Source of the DNA: Diplonema japonicum
Lineage: Eukaryota > Euglenozoa > Diplonemea > Diplonemida > Diplonemidae
Length of the DNA: 64,000 bases
NCBI GenBank assembly: GCA_964019335.1
Contig: OZ025721.1
Coordinates: 248,001 to 312,000 of the forward strand
Direction: 5' to 3'
Numbering within the stretch: the first letter of the stretch is position 1; each line of letters begins with the position of its first letter. This document shows positions 39,227-49,200 of this stretch, one piece after another. The notes beneath the pieces are model-generated. The model was not told the DNA's origin and searched no databases. It worked only from the letters and a program-made list of their open reading frames with translations. The position numbers were made by a program, and so were the translations under genes.

Positions 39227-39245
39227 TTTTTTTTTTTTTTTTTAG
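39227..39245 (+). promoter_or_regulatory. Candidate spliced-leader acceptor in a 63-nt intergenic gap
   Basis: The PIH1 gene stops at 39221; 17 T (39227-39243) then AG follow, with further CAG sites at 39264 and 39281 before the ATG at 39285. There is hardly room for separate promoter and terminator, which supports co-transcription. Confidence 0.6.
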
Positions 39246-39284
39246 CCCCGCCTCCCACATTGTTCAGCACTGCCCCCCCAGTTA

Positions 39285-40130
39285 ATGGCCTTCACATGCC
39301 CACTTACGTATTGCAACACTTGCTCTGATGTTGTCACGGAGTTGGAGGAAGACTACGAACCGAGCGAGACTGTTGGGGGTCTGTTTCGAAAAGGGTACCA
39401 CCGTGCTGTTGGGATGCAGTGTGCGAAGTGCTTTTCGAAAAAGGTTCAAAAGGAGAGCGTGCCTACAAAGTGTATGCTCCCGTCTGTGCGCCCGATGCCG
39501 CTGTCAGCCTTGAATAAGGCAACACGAGCGTCTATCCTCTCCGTGTGCGAAGGGAAGCTGCTGACAAAGCTTATTGAAAAGGGATGGAACCTGGACAAGA
39601 AGCATGGCCCCCACAGAGTACAGTCAGCTGACGAGACACGCACTCTTATCGACTGCATTGCAAAAGAGCTGGAGAAGGCCGTCCAGGAGTGCTTTGTCGT
39701 CTCGCAAAGAACGGAATGCCGTGGACAGCACTTCGTCACGAGTTCGAAAGAATGCAAAGGACTAGCTTCAAAGGAGGATTCTCATCTGTCTACTTGTTGC
39801 CGGGTTCAGTGCCCTGTTTGCTTGAAAAGTCTGTGCTACTACTGTGGATATCCTTTAGTTGACAGACATGCTCAGTGCCCTGATTTCCTTTCTGACCACT
39901 CCTCATTCCCCCTTGACCCCCTTCCTGCTTTCGCCCTTTTTCATCATCTCAGGCTACTCAGGCTGCTCTGTGCGATCCGTGCCTCTTCAGGTCCCGTCTT
40001 CGATTTCGTTGCCGTGCACAAACCGCATCTCCTTTCCTCTGTGAACGTCACGTTCCAAGAGCTGCAAGCTTACCCGCCCCCTCCTGGGCACAGCAGGGAC
40101 AATCCGGCTCACACTTATGCATGGCCGTGA
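39285..40130 (+). CDS. Cys-rich zinc-binding protein with IBR-like motif
   Basis: Predicted 281 aa. The N-terminus has CPLTYCNTC and CAKC pairs. Residues about 145-200 carry C-x-H plus CRVQCPVCLKSLCYYCGYPL and HAQCPDF, spacing like the IBR zinc site of RBR ubiquitin ligases. I cannot see a full RING1-IBR-RING2 set, so ligase activity is not established. The last 80 residues are Pro/His-rich. The gene is tightly packed between its neighbours. Confidence 0.6.
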   Translation: MAFTCPLTYCNTCSDVVTELEEDYEPSETVGGLFRKGYHRAVGMQCAKCFSKKVQKESVPTKCMLPSVRPMPLSALNKATRASILSVCEGKLLTKLIEKGWNLDKKHGPHRVQSADETRTLIDCIAKELEKAVQECFVVSQRTECRGQHFVTSSKECKGLASKEDSHLSTCCRVQCPVCLKSLCYYCGYPLVDRHAQCPDFLSDHSSFPLDPLPAFALFHHLRLLRLLCAIRASSGPVFDFVAVHKPHLLSSVNVTFQELQAYPPPPGHSRDNPAHTYAWP

Positions 40131-40255
40131 TTTCTTTTCAGGAATCACTTTTACACATTGCTTCTTTTTCTTTTTTTTTTTTGCGCATTTCTTTTTCTTC
40201 ATCGGTTTAAGTTAAACAAAGCGTAAACAGAGAGGGGAAAAAAAAAGAAAAAAAG

Positions 40256-42211
40256 ATGGACGAAAAAAGAACAGACCCTGGAGACAACCAGCTCAAAACG
40301 CGGAAAGAGTTTATCGTGAGATATGGAGGGCTCACGGAGTGGGAGAAGGCAGCACTGGTAAAGGTGGAAAAGCGGGTGGACCCCGCAGACGGGAACTGGT
40401 ACACAAAGGAAGAGTTTATAGCGTGTTACAAAGGAACAACGCAGTGGGACCGTGCCGCGGAAGAGTACAGGATTGACAAGAGCGACGGGAAGGCCTACAC
40501 AAAGAAAGACTTCATAATCTGCTACGGGGGAACCGCAGAATGGGACAAAGCAAGAGCTGTAGGGAGTAAAGAAGCAGAACCCGAACCTAAACCAGAAGAG
40601 GATTTGACCGAGCCTGACGCTGTCGAGGTGCCTTCACCCACACCGGAACAACCACCTGTGACATCCGAACCTGCACCCGTGAAGCCCAGCATTCCTGGAC
40701 GCAAGGCAGAACGCAAGGTAATCTCGCTGACACCCGAACAGTTGAAGGAGTTTACAAAACGGCAAGCGAGCGAAAAACCGTCCCCGAGAGCGCCCCCGAA
40801 GGCAGCCCTTCCCCGCGTCGACTCGAGCAGGAGCTCGGGACCCGACAGCAGGCCGTCGCCTAGCCCCGTGATACAAAAAGTGCTGAGAGGGTACAGCGCA
40901 ACCGAAGGTATCCCCGACGCCAAGCTAACAATGGTGACGGACAAGAACGGACTGTCTCAAATGGGTATGGTGGTGGTGGGGCATGTTGACGCTGGTAAGA
41001 GCACACTAATGGGCCACCTTCTGTGCGACTTGGAGGTTGTGTCAAAGAGAATGCTGCACAAGTACGAGAAAGAGTCAAAGGCGATCGGGAAGCAGTCGTT
41101 CCAGTACGCATGGGTGCTGGACGAGACAGAAGAGGAGAGGGAGAGAGGGGTCACGATGGATGTCGCCACCGCGAACTTCCAAACTCCGACAAAACAAGTC
41201 ACACTGCTCGATGCCCCAGGACACTCCGCCTTTGTGGGGAACACGTGCAACGGAGTGACACAGGCCGACATGGCGGTCATCGTCATCAACGCAGTGCAAG
41301 GCGAGTTCGAAGCGGGGCTCGAGCGCGGACAGACGCGCGAGCACATCTTCATCCTCCGCGGGTCGGGCATCAAGCACATCATCATCGCCGTCAACAAGAT
41401 CGACACGGTGCCCAAGAGCCAGGAACGGTTCGAAGAGATCCGTGCAAAGCTCTCCACATTTCTCGACGATACCGGTTTCCGTAAGGAAAACCTCACTTGG
41501 GTCCCTGTCTCCGGGCTGCACGGCTACAACCTGACCACAAAACCAAACGATGCCATACCATGGTGGGAAGGCCCGACTCTGCTCGAAGCCATAAATCAAA
41601 TCCCGCAGATGACGCGTGCGACGAACCTGCCCCTTAGGATGAGCATCTCGGACGTTGCGAAAAACGCGGTGGGAGGCAGGATCGAAACCGGGTCTCTGAA
41701 AAAAGGCGATAAAGTGGGGATTCAGCCTGGCGGCGAGGTGGGCGTTGTGAAGCAGATCGAGAGGAACCACACTGCGGTGGACGAGGCCTTTGCAGGAGAC
41801 CATGTCGAGCTCCTCCTCACCGGGACGGATCCGGCCAATGTGCTCATTGGCATGGCCGTGTCCTCCCTCTCCCTCCCTGTCAGGGTCAGCAACATCTTTG
41901 AAGCCCAGGTGATGGTGGTCTCACCGGGGGTCATGATCACCAAGAGCTACAAGTGCGTAGTGCACATCCAGTCCGCAGTCATCGACGCTACTATTTCTAA
42001 GATGCTCCCCTTGAATGGGAAGACTACCCGCTTCCTCACTCAAGGCAAGACCGGGCTTGTGAAATTTACCCTCTCTCGTGCCATCCCTGTCGAGGTCCTC
42101 TCTGAGTTCAAGGGCTTTGGCAGGATCGTCGTGAGGTCGGAGGGCCTCACCGTGGCAATGGGGGCAGTCACCAAGATTTATATCGAAGAGACACAGAAGT
42201 GCTTGGGGTGA
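40256..42211 (+). CDS. HBS1L: HBS1-like translational GTPase with N-terminal YTKxxF repeats
   Basis: Predicted 651 aa. Residues about 12-105 hold three copies of a roughly 30-residue unit: TRKEFIVRYGGLTEWEKA, YTKEEFIACYKGTTQWDRA and YTKKDFIICYGGTAEWDKA. A Pro-rich linker (105-220) follows. The GTPase core has G1 GHVDAGKST, G2 RGVTMDVAT, G3 DAPGH, G4 NKID and G5 PVSG, then EF-Tu-like domains 2 and 3 (RMSISDV, GRIETGSLKKGD; GKTGLVKFTL). The order matches HBS1/eRF3; the GHVDAGKSTLMGHLL core and the absence of eRF3-specific N-terminal motifs favour HBS1, the Dom34/Pelota partner in ribosome rescue. The N-terminal repeats replace the usual HBS1 N-terminus. Confidence 0.85.
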   Translation: MDEKRTDPGDNQLKTRKEFIVRYGGLTEWEKAALVKVEKRVDPADGNWYTKEEFIACYKGTTQWDRAAEEYRIDKSDGKAYTKKDFIICYGGTAEWDKARAVGSKEAEPEPKPEEDLTEPDAVEVPSPTPEQPPVTSEPAPVKPSIPGRKAERKVISLTPEQLKEFTKRQASEKPSPRAPPKAALPRVDSSRSSGPDSRPSPSPVIQKVLRGYSATEGIPDAKLTMVTDKNGLSQMGMVVVGHVDAGKSTLMGHLLCDLEVVSKRMLHKYEKESKAIGKQSFQYAWVLDETEEERERGVTMDVATANFQTPTKQVTLLDAPGHSAFVGNTCNGVTQADMAVIVINAVQGEFEAGLERGQTREHIFILRGSGIKHIIIAVNKIDTVPKSQERFEEIRAKLSTFLDDTGFRKENLTWVPVSGLHGYNLTTKPNDAIPWWEGPTLLEAINQIPQMTRATNLPLRMSISDVAKNAVGGRIETGSLKKGDKVGIQPGGEVGVVKQIERNHTAVDEAFAGDHVELLLTGTDPANVLIGMAVSSLSLPVRVSNIFEAQVMVVSPGVMITKSYKCVVHIQSAVIDATISKMLPLNGKTTRFLTQGKTGLVKFTLSRAIPVEVLSEFKGFGRIVVRSEGLTVAMGAVTKIYIEETQKCLG

Positions 42212-42530
42212 GGAATATCTTAAGTGTTTGTGTGTCCCCCTTCTTCTTATTCAAAGTTTTTTTCTTTTTTCTTTTTTTTTTTTTTTGTTCTTCCTCTTTT
42301 TTTCCCCCTAACTAAAACCAAGAGAAGAGAAGAATAGAATGGAAAAAAAAAAGAAAGAAAAAAGAGAAAAAAATCAAAAAAAAGAGAAGATGACAGTAAA
42401 CGAGAGAACACAAAATACAAGAAGAAAAAAAAAAAACATATTTCCCCCCCTCCCCATTTCCTTCTATTCTGTTCTTTCCTCCCCCCCCCCCTTTTTTTTC
42501 TGTTCTCCGTTTCCGGAAATCTTGAAAAGA

Positions 42531-43433
42531 ATGGATGGGTTCACAAAAAAATGGACGGAGCTCACGGAAAGCGATGTAGCCAGGACACAGTATGGGGAGT
42601 GGGAAGAACGGGAAGTGGGAGGGCCGCATAGATTCATCGTGAAACACAACGAGGGCCACTGGGGGAAAAAGCGGGGCGGACGGCATGCACCGCAAAAAGC
42701 AGAAGTAGTCTCCGGGTTCAACTCCGACGCCTTCAACTTCCTAAAGATAACCCCACAGGAAATCATAGGTTCCGTGGATAAGGAAGGCACTCTGACACTA
42801 GACAGCACCGATTCTACAGAAGGTCTTTTAATCTTCAACGTGAGCCCTATGTTCGCTGGCCACTCGCTCATCACACCCTATCCTCAGAGGAAATACCCCC
42901 AGGTTATGGTGAAACCCGGACTAGAGATGGCTTTAAATTTCATACAAAAAGTTTCAGACCCCTTGGGGAGACTCGTCTTTAATTCACTTGGTGCTTTTGC
43001 CTCTGTTAATCACCTTCACTTCCACTACCTCTGTCAACGGTTCCCTGTTGAAAACTGCTCGGTTTTTGGATCCGTTCCGGGAAGAAACCACCTTTTCAAG
43101 ATGTTCACTGACTACCCCACCGTAGTCTTGGTGGTGCAGACCTCTCCTGTTGACCCGCTGATGGGGTTCTTGGAGTTTCTTACTGCACGATCGATTCCTT
43201 TTAACCTGCTTTTTACACCCAAAACCGTGTATATCTTCCCCCGCAAGAACCAAGTGCACAATGTAGGGGTTTACAGGATGGCGGTGGCGGAGGTCTCCGG
43301 CTGCCCCATTGTACAAAATCGTGAGGAGTACACAAACATCACAGACGAGGCCTACAGCCGCTCTATGGCCGAGGAAATCTGCCCAGAGGACGACACTTTG
43401 AGGGAGATATGGAACTACTTTGAAGGATTGTGA
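42531..43433 (+). CDS. GDPGP1: GDP-hexose phosphorylase (GDPGP1 / VTC2 family)
   Basis: Predicted 300 aa from ATG 42531; upstream in-frame ATGs would prefix a poly-Lys and pyrimidine-tract translation, so I reject them. Family blocks: ILFNVSPMFAGHSLITPYP-type (LIFNVSPMFAGHSLI), FNSLGAFASVNHLHFHYL with the histidine triad HxHxH, and PKTVYIFPRKNQ. Animal GDPGP1 cleaves GDP-D-glucose; plant VTC2 cleaves GDP-L-galactose in ascorbate synthesis and carries HxHxQ, so the HxHxH here points to the GDPGP1 type. Substrate not proven. A long C/T tract (42456-42513) precedes the ATG. Confidence 0.85.
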   Translation: MDGFTKKWTELTESDVARTQYGEWEEREVGGPHRFIVKHNEGHWGKKRGGRHAPQKAEVVSGFNSDAFNFLKITPQEIIGSVDKEGTLTLDSTDSTEGLLIFNVSPMFAGHSLITPYPQRKYPQVMVKPGLEMALNFIQKVSDPLGRLVFNSLGAFASVNHLHFHYLCQRFPVENCSVFGSVPGRNHLFKMFTDYPTVVLVVQTSPVDPLMGFLEFLTARSIPFNLLFTPKTVYIFPRKNQVHNVGVYRMAVAEVSGCPIVQNREEYTNITDEAYSRSMAEEICPEDDTLREIWNYFEGL

Positions 43434-43607
43434 CCGCTCTTGGGTGTCTTTTTTTTCTTCTTTTTTTAAACTAAATTCTCCTTTAAAAAAAAAAAAAAAA
43501 AGCTCTTCTCCCAAAAAAAAAAAAAAAAACAAAACAAAACAAAAAATTCAGGAAACGGGCAACTGAACAAAAAAGGGGACCTTCAATGCGGTAAACGAAG
43601 AAGGAAA

Positions 43608-43641
<34 letters not shown>

Positions 43642-43701
43642 CGTGTTCTAAGTCAGAAAAAAAAAAAGAAAAAAAAGGGGGGGAAAGAGAGAGAACAAAA
43701 A
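43434..43701. other. A-rich intergenic spacer
   Basis: Several A runs, the longest at about 43610-43640. No gene seen. Confidence 0.6.
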
Positions 43702-44720
43702 ATGCAGCCCATGGACCATTACGCCGTCCTGGGTTTGGAGATGGGTGCGGTTGCGGGGGACATCAAGAAAGCATATCACAGGCTGGCTTTGGAGACCCAC
43801 CCTGACAGGGCAGGCGAGAGTGCTGACATTGAGAGGTTCAAGAAGGTCTCTGAAGCATATGAGGTGCTGGGCGACCCGAAAAAAAAATGGGAGTACGACG
43901 CCGTCCTGGCACAGGAAAGCTCTTCCGACGAGAGTATAGAGGAACGGCCGAGGGAAAACGAGATGAGACGGAAATCGTTCTCAAGAACGTGCAAGAGGAC
44001 CCCTAGTATGACCCCCCACCGGTCACCATCGTTCTCCCCTAGGGGTTCGGCTCAACCCCTTCCCCAGCAAAAGTTTTGCCGGGCAGAAGTGGTGATTATT
44101 TCGCTTCTAGCAACTCTTTTCATCCTTCTGGCTTCTTCGCGTGGAGGTTATATCCGCAGCCCTGCGCTACAAACCACCATCTCTCACCAACCTGGAAGTC
44201 ACCTATCGCCTACCCGACCAGGGGTCACCATCACAGGTGCCTGCCCTGCGTCAAAAAGAGTCATTGAAGGTGAATATATTGCAATAGGGACGTTACTTGG
44301 CCGGCCGTGGTACCGGCAGAAAACATATGGTTCAATGTTGTATTACGATTCTGCCTGCGATGGGACCTCGCGGTCCCCCTCGGGGTGGTTCATCATGGAC
44401 GCAGAGAAGGCGGACCAGGTGGTCCCGGCACCTACCTTCGGTACCGGTTGCGGAACTACCGCCAGGATCGCTTGGGTATGGCTTGGGGGGGAGGGAAAAA
44501 AATGCAGGACGGATCACAACTCCCCTTTGGAACTGAAACCTGGGAGATGGCCTGTGCTGACAGCACGCCGACCAAGGTTAACCTCACTATAACTAAGGTA
44601 TTTTTTTTTGGGGGGGGGAAGAAGAAAAAAAAAATAGATTGGTGGCTATACGCAATGGGGGTAATACGATATACACTTTTCTTTTTGTTTCCCTGCAATT
44701 TAAAAAAAAAAAGTCAATAA
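43702..44720 (+). CDS. Membrane-anchored DnaJ protein with lumenal Cys module (3' end unresolved)
   Basis: Exons 43702-44475 and 44508 onward; the intron is 32 nt (GTATGG...TGCAG) and frame-changing. The J domain spans residues 3-70 (HYAVLGLE, IKKAYHRLALETHPDRAG with the HPD motif, FKKVSEAYEVLGDP). After a Ser/Arg-rich linker comes one TM helix (VVIISLLATLFILLASS, about 133-150). A module with GACPASKRVIEGEY, LLGRPWY, SMLYYDSACDG and WFIMD continues after the intron as DGSQLPFGTETWEMAC. Past 44597 (ITK) the sequence GTATTT may be another 5' splice site; unspliced, the frame runs through low complexity to a stop at 44720. A possible exon at 45199-45259 is unproven. Likely an ER or vesicle co-chaperone. 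Confidence 0.65.
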
Positions 44721-45604
44721 TTGTTTTCAAAAAAAAAAAAAAAAAAAGAATAAATCAAAAAAAAAAAAAAAAAAAAAGAAAAAGGACTGATATTTATTAC
44801 CTTTTTGCAACTTCGTGCCAAGCAAAAAAGAAAAAAAAGAAAAAAAAAAAGAAGAAGAAGACGAAAAAGAAAAAAAACCCCCCTTTTTTGTGTATCCTCC
44901 CTTGCAACCCCCCTTTTTTTTGTTAATGTTAACATGAACGAAATAAATGAAGAAGAAGGGGGGGGGGGGGGGGGGGGGAAGGGGGGGGGGGGACGAAGAA
45001 AACAGAAGAATTAGAGAAAGGGGGGGAAGGGGAACGGACAAAGGAGAACTTTTCTTTGTCCCCGGAATCTGTGGGTCTGGTCTCACCAGTAGATTAAAGG
45101 GATTAAAAGAGAACCAATCTTTTTTTTTTCTTTTCTTTTTTTTTTCTCTACCCCTTATTGACAATTTCCCGCCCTTTTTTCTTCTTTTCAACCCCAAGTG
45201 CGGCTATACACGTGACCCCCCCGGAAGAGAAGAAGAAAAAAGTGATCAGCTCGACTCGGTATGTGTCGTATGTCTCCAGCTTTACTTTTTCTGTTTTTTC
45301 TTCTTCTTTCTTCTCTTTTTTTTTTTTCCCCCTTCCCTTTCTTCTTCTTTTCTTTTCTGACCCTTGCTAAAGGAAAAATAAGAAAGAGTTTTCAGTAGTC
45401 CCCTTCCCCCCTCCCTCCCCCCCCCCCCCGTTGTACGCACATTTGCCCCTCCCAGTGGAATGCAAAGAAGCTCCCCCGTATCTTTTTTCTTCTTCTTCTT
45501 TTTTTTTTTTCTTGTACTATGACACTTGGAGCGTTGTTCGACTTGTCACCTTGACGTTAAAAGATCGATTTTAAAAGAGCTGGGAGGGGGGGAGCGAGCG
45601 AACC
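44721..45604. other. Low-complexity spacer, possible orphan exon
   Basis: A, G and T runs dominate (G-rich 44959-44994). The non-repetitive piece 45199-45259, between CCAAG and GTATGT, could be a downstream exon of the DnaJ gene (CGYTRDPPGREEEKSDQL); support is weak. Confidence 0.35.
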
Positions 45605-45940
45605 ATGTATCGTGCATTACACAGTGGCGTCAGGCGATTGACTGCAGGGCAGGGGCAGAGGAGGCTGGTGGTTCAGAAGGAGTTCCGACCGGAATATGAA
45701 GGGGAAATGCTGCGGGGCGTTCGGACGGCGGAAGTGACCACCCCATTGAGGTACAGGGGCATGTTCGCTTTCTCAGTCTTGGGCTTTTTAGGGTGTTGGA
45801 AAATAATGTTTGTGAAAAACGAGGGGGGAGGGAAGAAGAAAAAGAAAAAAAAAAAAAAATCTCACAGTTTTGAAGCAGTGCACGACGCTCACTCTGATCC
45901 TTATTACGGAGAAGAGGACGATGAAGAAGATGATGAGTGA
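45605..45940 (+). CDS. Small single-TM, probably mitochondrial inner-membrane protein, two exons
   Basis: Exons 45605-45807 and 45868-45940; the 60-nt intron (GTTTGT...TCACAG) is purine-rich and in frame. Removing it replaces a poly-Lys stretch with a smooth join, LGCWKI-IFEAVHDAHSDPYYG, giving 91 aa. The start MYRALHSGVRRLTAGQGQRR resembles a mitochondrial presequence; one TM helix follows (MFAFSVLGFLGCWKI), and then a very acidic tail (EEDDEEDDE). Size and layout suit a supernumerary respiratory-chain subunit, but I cannot name one. Confidence 0.65.
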   Translation: MYRALHSGVRRLTAGQGQRRLVVQKEFRPEYEGEMLRGVRTAEVTTPLRYRGMFAFSVLGFLGCWKIMFVKNEGGGKKKKKKKKKSHSFEAVHDAHSDPYYGEEDDEEDDE

Positions 45941-46080
45941 ACCCCAGAGGAGAAAGGGGCAAAGTGTTTTCTTTTTTGTTTTACCCCCCCCCTTTTTTAT
46001 GTACCATCCTTTATCTTTTTCCCCCTTCGGGTTTCTTTTTTTTTTTTTTTTTTTTTTTTAATCCCGTTTTCGGTCTCGAA

Positions 46081-46101
46081 TTTTTTTTTTTTTTTTCTCA
46101 G
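46081..46101 (+). promoter_or_regulatory. Candidate spliced-leader acceptor for the ankyrin gene
   Basis: 16 T (46081-46096) then CTCAG ending at 46101; 106 nt of purine-rich leader precede the ATG at 46208. Confidence 0.5.
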
Positions 46102-46207
46102 GCGGTCTTGAAAAAAAAGAAAAGAGAAAGAGGAGGGGGAAAAAAATTAAGGAAAAGATGCGGTAAAGAAGAAGAAGAAGAAAAAAAAAAAGTCAAGAGA
46201 GGTAGGA

Positions 46208-49200
46208 ATGCAGCCCCCGACGGAAATCCATGGCAACGATGACATCCATCGTAGGACCCTCGACTGGGTTATATTGGGCATTGGTTGTGCTGTGTACATT
46301 GTGGCGCTGCCGTTCATGGTGTTGACTTGGAAGCTGAGGCGGAAGTTCTACCCAATTCGGCTGAGGTATTCGGGTCTGACCCTCACGGGTTGCTGCGGGG
46401 GGTTTTGGTGGTTTGCGGCTCAAGTTTCAGAACGGCAACTTTTGCTACAAGTAGACGTTCTGGAACCCTCAGCGGTGAACTGTTGGGTCTACAGTGTGTT
46501 CAGGTACCTTGGGATGTCGCTCTATTTCAACGCACTGCTGTGCAAACAGTACAAACAACACAAAAAGTACGTTCAGGTGGAACCGAGCCACCAGTCCGCA
46601 TTGATCGTTTTGGTGATGTCGATACCGTTTTTGGTATTTATGTCTGTCCCCGCCTCAGGCATGTATGATAATAGTGAGGTTAACACCAATGGTCTTTGCG
46701 GAACACCAAATGTTATGTGGCGTGTGACAAGTTGTTACACGGCATTTTTGTTCATCCCATTTGCGGTGCTCCTCCGGTCGCTGTCCGATCCTTGCTCTTA
46801 CTTCCCTAACTTCAAACTATCTTGCAATGATTTTGCGGGGTTCGTGGTTTCGTCGTCCACCTTCCTCGCGATGTCGTGGGGCTGCGACAGTTCCTCCACG
46901 TCGCCTCCGTCCATCCTTGTCACCCTCCATACGGTTCTTGGAACAGTTTTCACTCCAATCTATCTTTTCACCTCCACCATGGCGGTACCACTATACAAAT
47001 GGTACATTGACGACGAAGATTATGTTTCTGAATTCGAACGGAGAATGCGTGCGAACATACAGCTCCCGATAGGACCGGGACCGTTGATGTACACTACACA
47101 GTCAGTCGGAGGCACCGAGTTTTTTGAGGTGGAGAAGCTTGCGATGCATGTCGAGTCCGGTGACCCAGAGCAGGTGAAAAAATGGCTTGCACAGACTAAC
47201 CTCTCGAATGTCAATGTTCCTGACAAAGAAGGTCTTACCCCTTTGCACCGCGCTGTGAAGAACTGCAACATTGCAGTCACGGAGCTTCTTCTTGACATGG
47301 ATGCGGATCCGAATGTCATGTCTTCTGATGGGTTGTACCCGTTGCAGGTAGCATCGAAGCGTGGCAGTGCGGAGTGTATTTTCTTGCTGCACAGGTACGG
47401 TGCGAACATCAACGCAAAGAATTGTAAAGGTGTCACCCCGCTTCATGTTGCCATAGAGTACAAGCAGATGGGTGTGCTTTCCTTGCTTCTCCGTTTGGGA
47501 GGATCCTGCAATGATGCGTCCCCTTCCGGTGACGGGAAGCAGTGCGATGTCACGTCCACCTTGCCTTCCGGCTGGAACTGGGACGACGTGCACTGCTCCA
47601 GTCGCGGCTGGATGCGCGATTACCGTAAAAACCCCCTCACCCTCGCTTGCGAACTGGGGTACAAAGACATCGTCTCCTTCCTCATCGAGACCACCGACAT
47701 CAGAGCGGACACTTGCTGCGTCCACGGTTGGAATCCTCTCCAGTTATGTTGTGTCCTGGGACACACACATCTCATCGACTACTTCTGCACGCTCCCTGAA
47801 TCATGTGTCAAACCGTGCTATGAAAACCCCAGAGATAGAAGGAATGTTTTCCACTACTGCTGCTTTTTGGGGCAAGACAAGGTTTGTCCCCTCCCCTTTC
47901 CCCTTCCTTTTGGCCATCTGGCGCCCCAGCAGGACCCTTTCATTGGCAGAGGCAGCGCCCTTTTGTCCCAACCTGGCTTTCGACAAGCCATGCTGCCCAT
48001 CATCCCGGCAGCAGCATGCCCATCGTCTTTCGACGCTTCTTTTTCCTGGTCAGGAAACTGTGGGGACCCGCTCCCACCTCTTGGGCACTCCTCCTCACTC
48101 TCGCCTTAAAGCCACACTTTTGAATAGTGTTTAGTGAAAAGGATCAATCATCGTTTCCCCCTTTACAACTCAGTGGATTAAACACCGATAGGTCAGCGAT
48201 AGGAGCCCCCCCACCAGGAACCTCCGAGGAGGCAGACGGGTCCCCAGAACAGAGGGGACACGTGCCGTCCACCGATGGCGCTGACGAGGGGACTGACACC
48301 CCAGACTGCCCCAGGCACGCTGCGACACCGGAGAGAAAGGGTACCGTAGCACCTTTATGCTACGACACCCCCCCACCAGCCGAAAGGCTCGTAGGAGTTG
48401 CCACAACTAGGCAGACAACCCTACACACCACCCCCTCGCAGACAACGCCCCTGCACAAGGTGAACCCTCCCGTAAAAAGGAAGGTAGAAGGCCAGTACTA
48501 AGGGCCGTGCAATCTCATTCAACACCCCTTTCACCCCCTTTCCCACACCGTCTCTCACTCCCTACCCCTACTCCCAAACCCCCAACACTTCACCCCATCT
48601 AAACGAAGATGAAGTACTACCCAGCTTCTCAAGCCCTGGAAGCTGGGGTGACCGCAAAGGCAGCACATCATCACCACATCACCCTCATCTTTCCCTCTCT
48701 CCACGCACAATTCCTCCCCAAACAAGCACTCACAAACTCCCGTCACCGGTGACGAAGTATTACCCAGTATCCAAAGGCCTGGACCTAGGGGTGACCACAC
48801 AGGCAATCTTCACATTCGCAGAAATCCCGCAGCCAGCGGTCCGCACGGAAAACACTTACTGAGCTGCGGGGACATAGAAGCGAACCCCGGTCCAACCACC
48901 GAAAAGACAACAAGAGTTGAACACTCTCTCCCTCCCGTCCCCTCTACTTCCTCTCTCTCACAGGCACACTCCAACACAACACCACCACCTAACAACATCA
49001 ACGTACTGTCTCTCAATGTCAGATCCCTAACGGTGAGCACCACAGCGCAGCTGCTGAAGGGCATTGAGACACACAACATCGACGTGCTCCTACTCCAAGA
49101 GACTTTCCTGAGGCCGTCGAAAGATATAACCGGAGTCTTCACTGGGTTCAAGGCATACCGCCGAGACCGAACACGACCGGTGAAAAGAGGAAAGCAAATC

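Noticed and set aside
42339-42530. Upstream in-frame ATGs for the GDP-hexose phosphorylase gene
   Set aside because: They would add translated A-run and pyrimidine-tract sequence; the tract is better explained as a trans-splicing signal.
48127-48501. Independent host gene of 124 codons at the start of the ankyrin intron
   Set aside because: Composition is Pro/Thr-rich without motifs, and it adjoins the retroelement; treated as part of the element leader.
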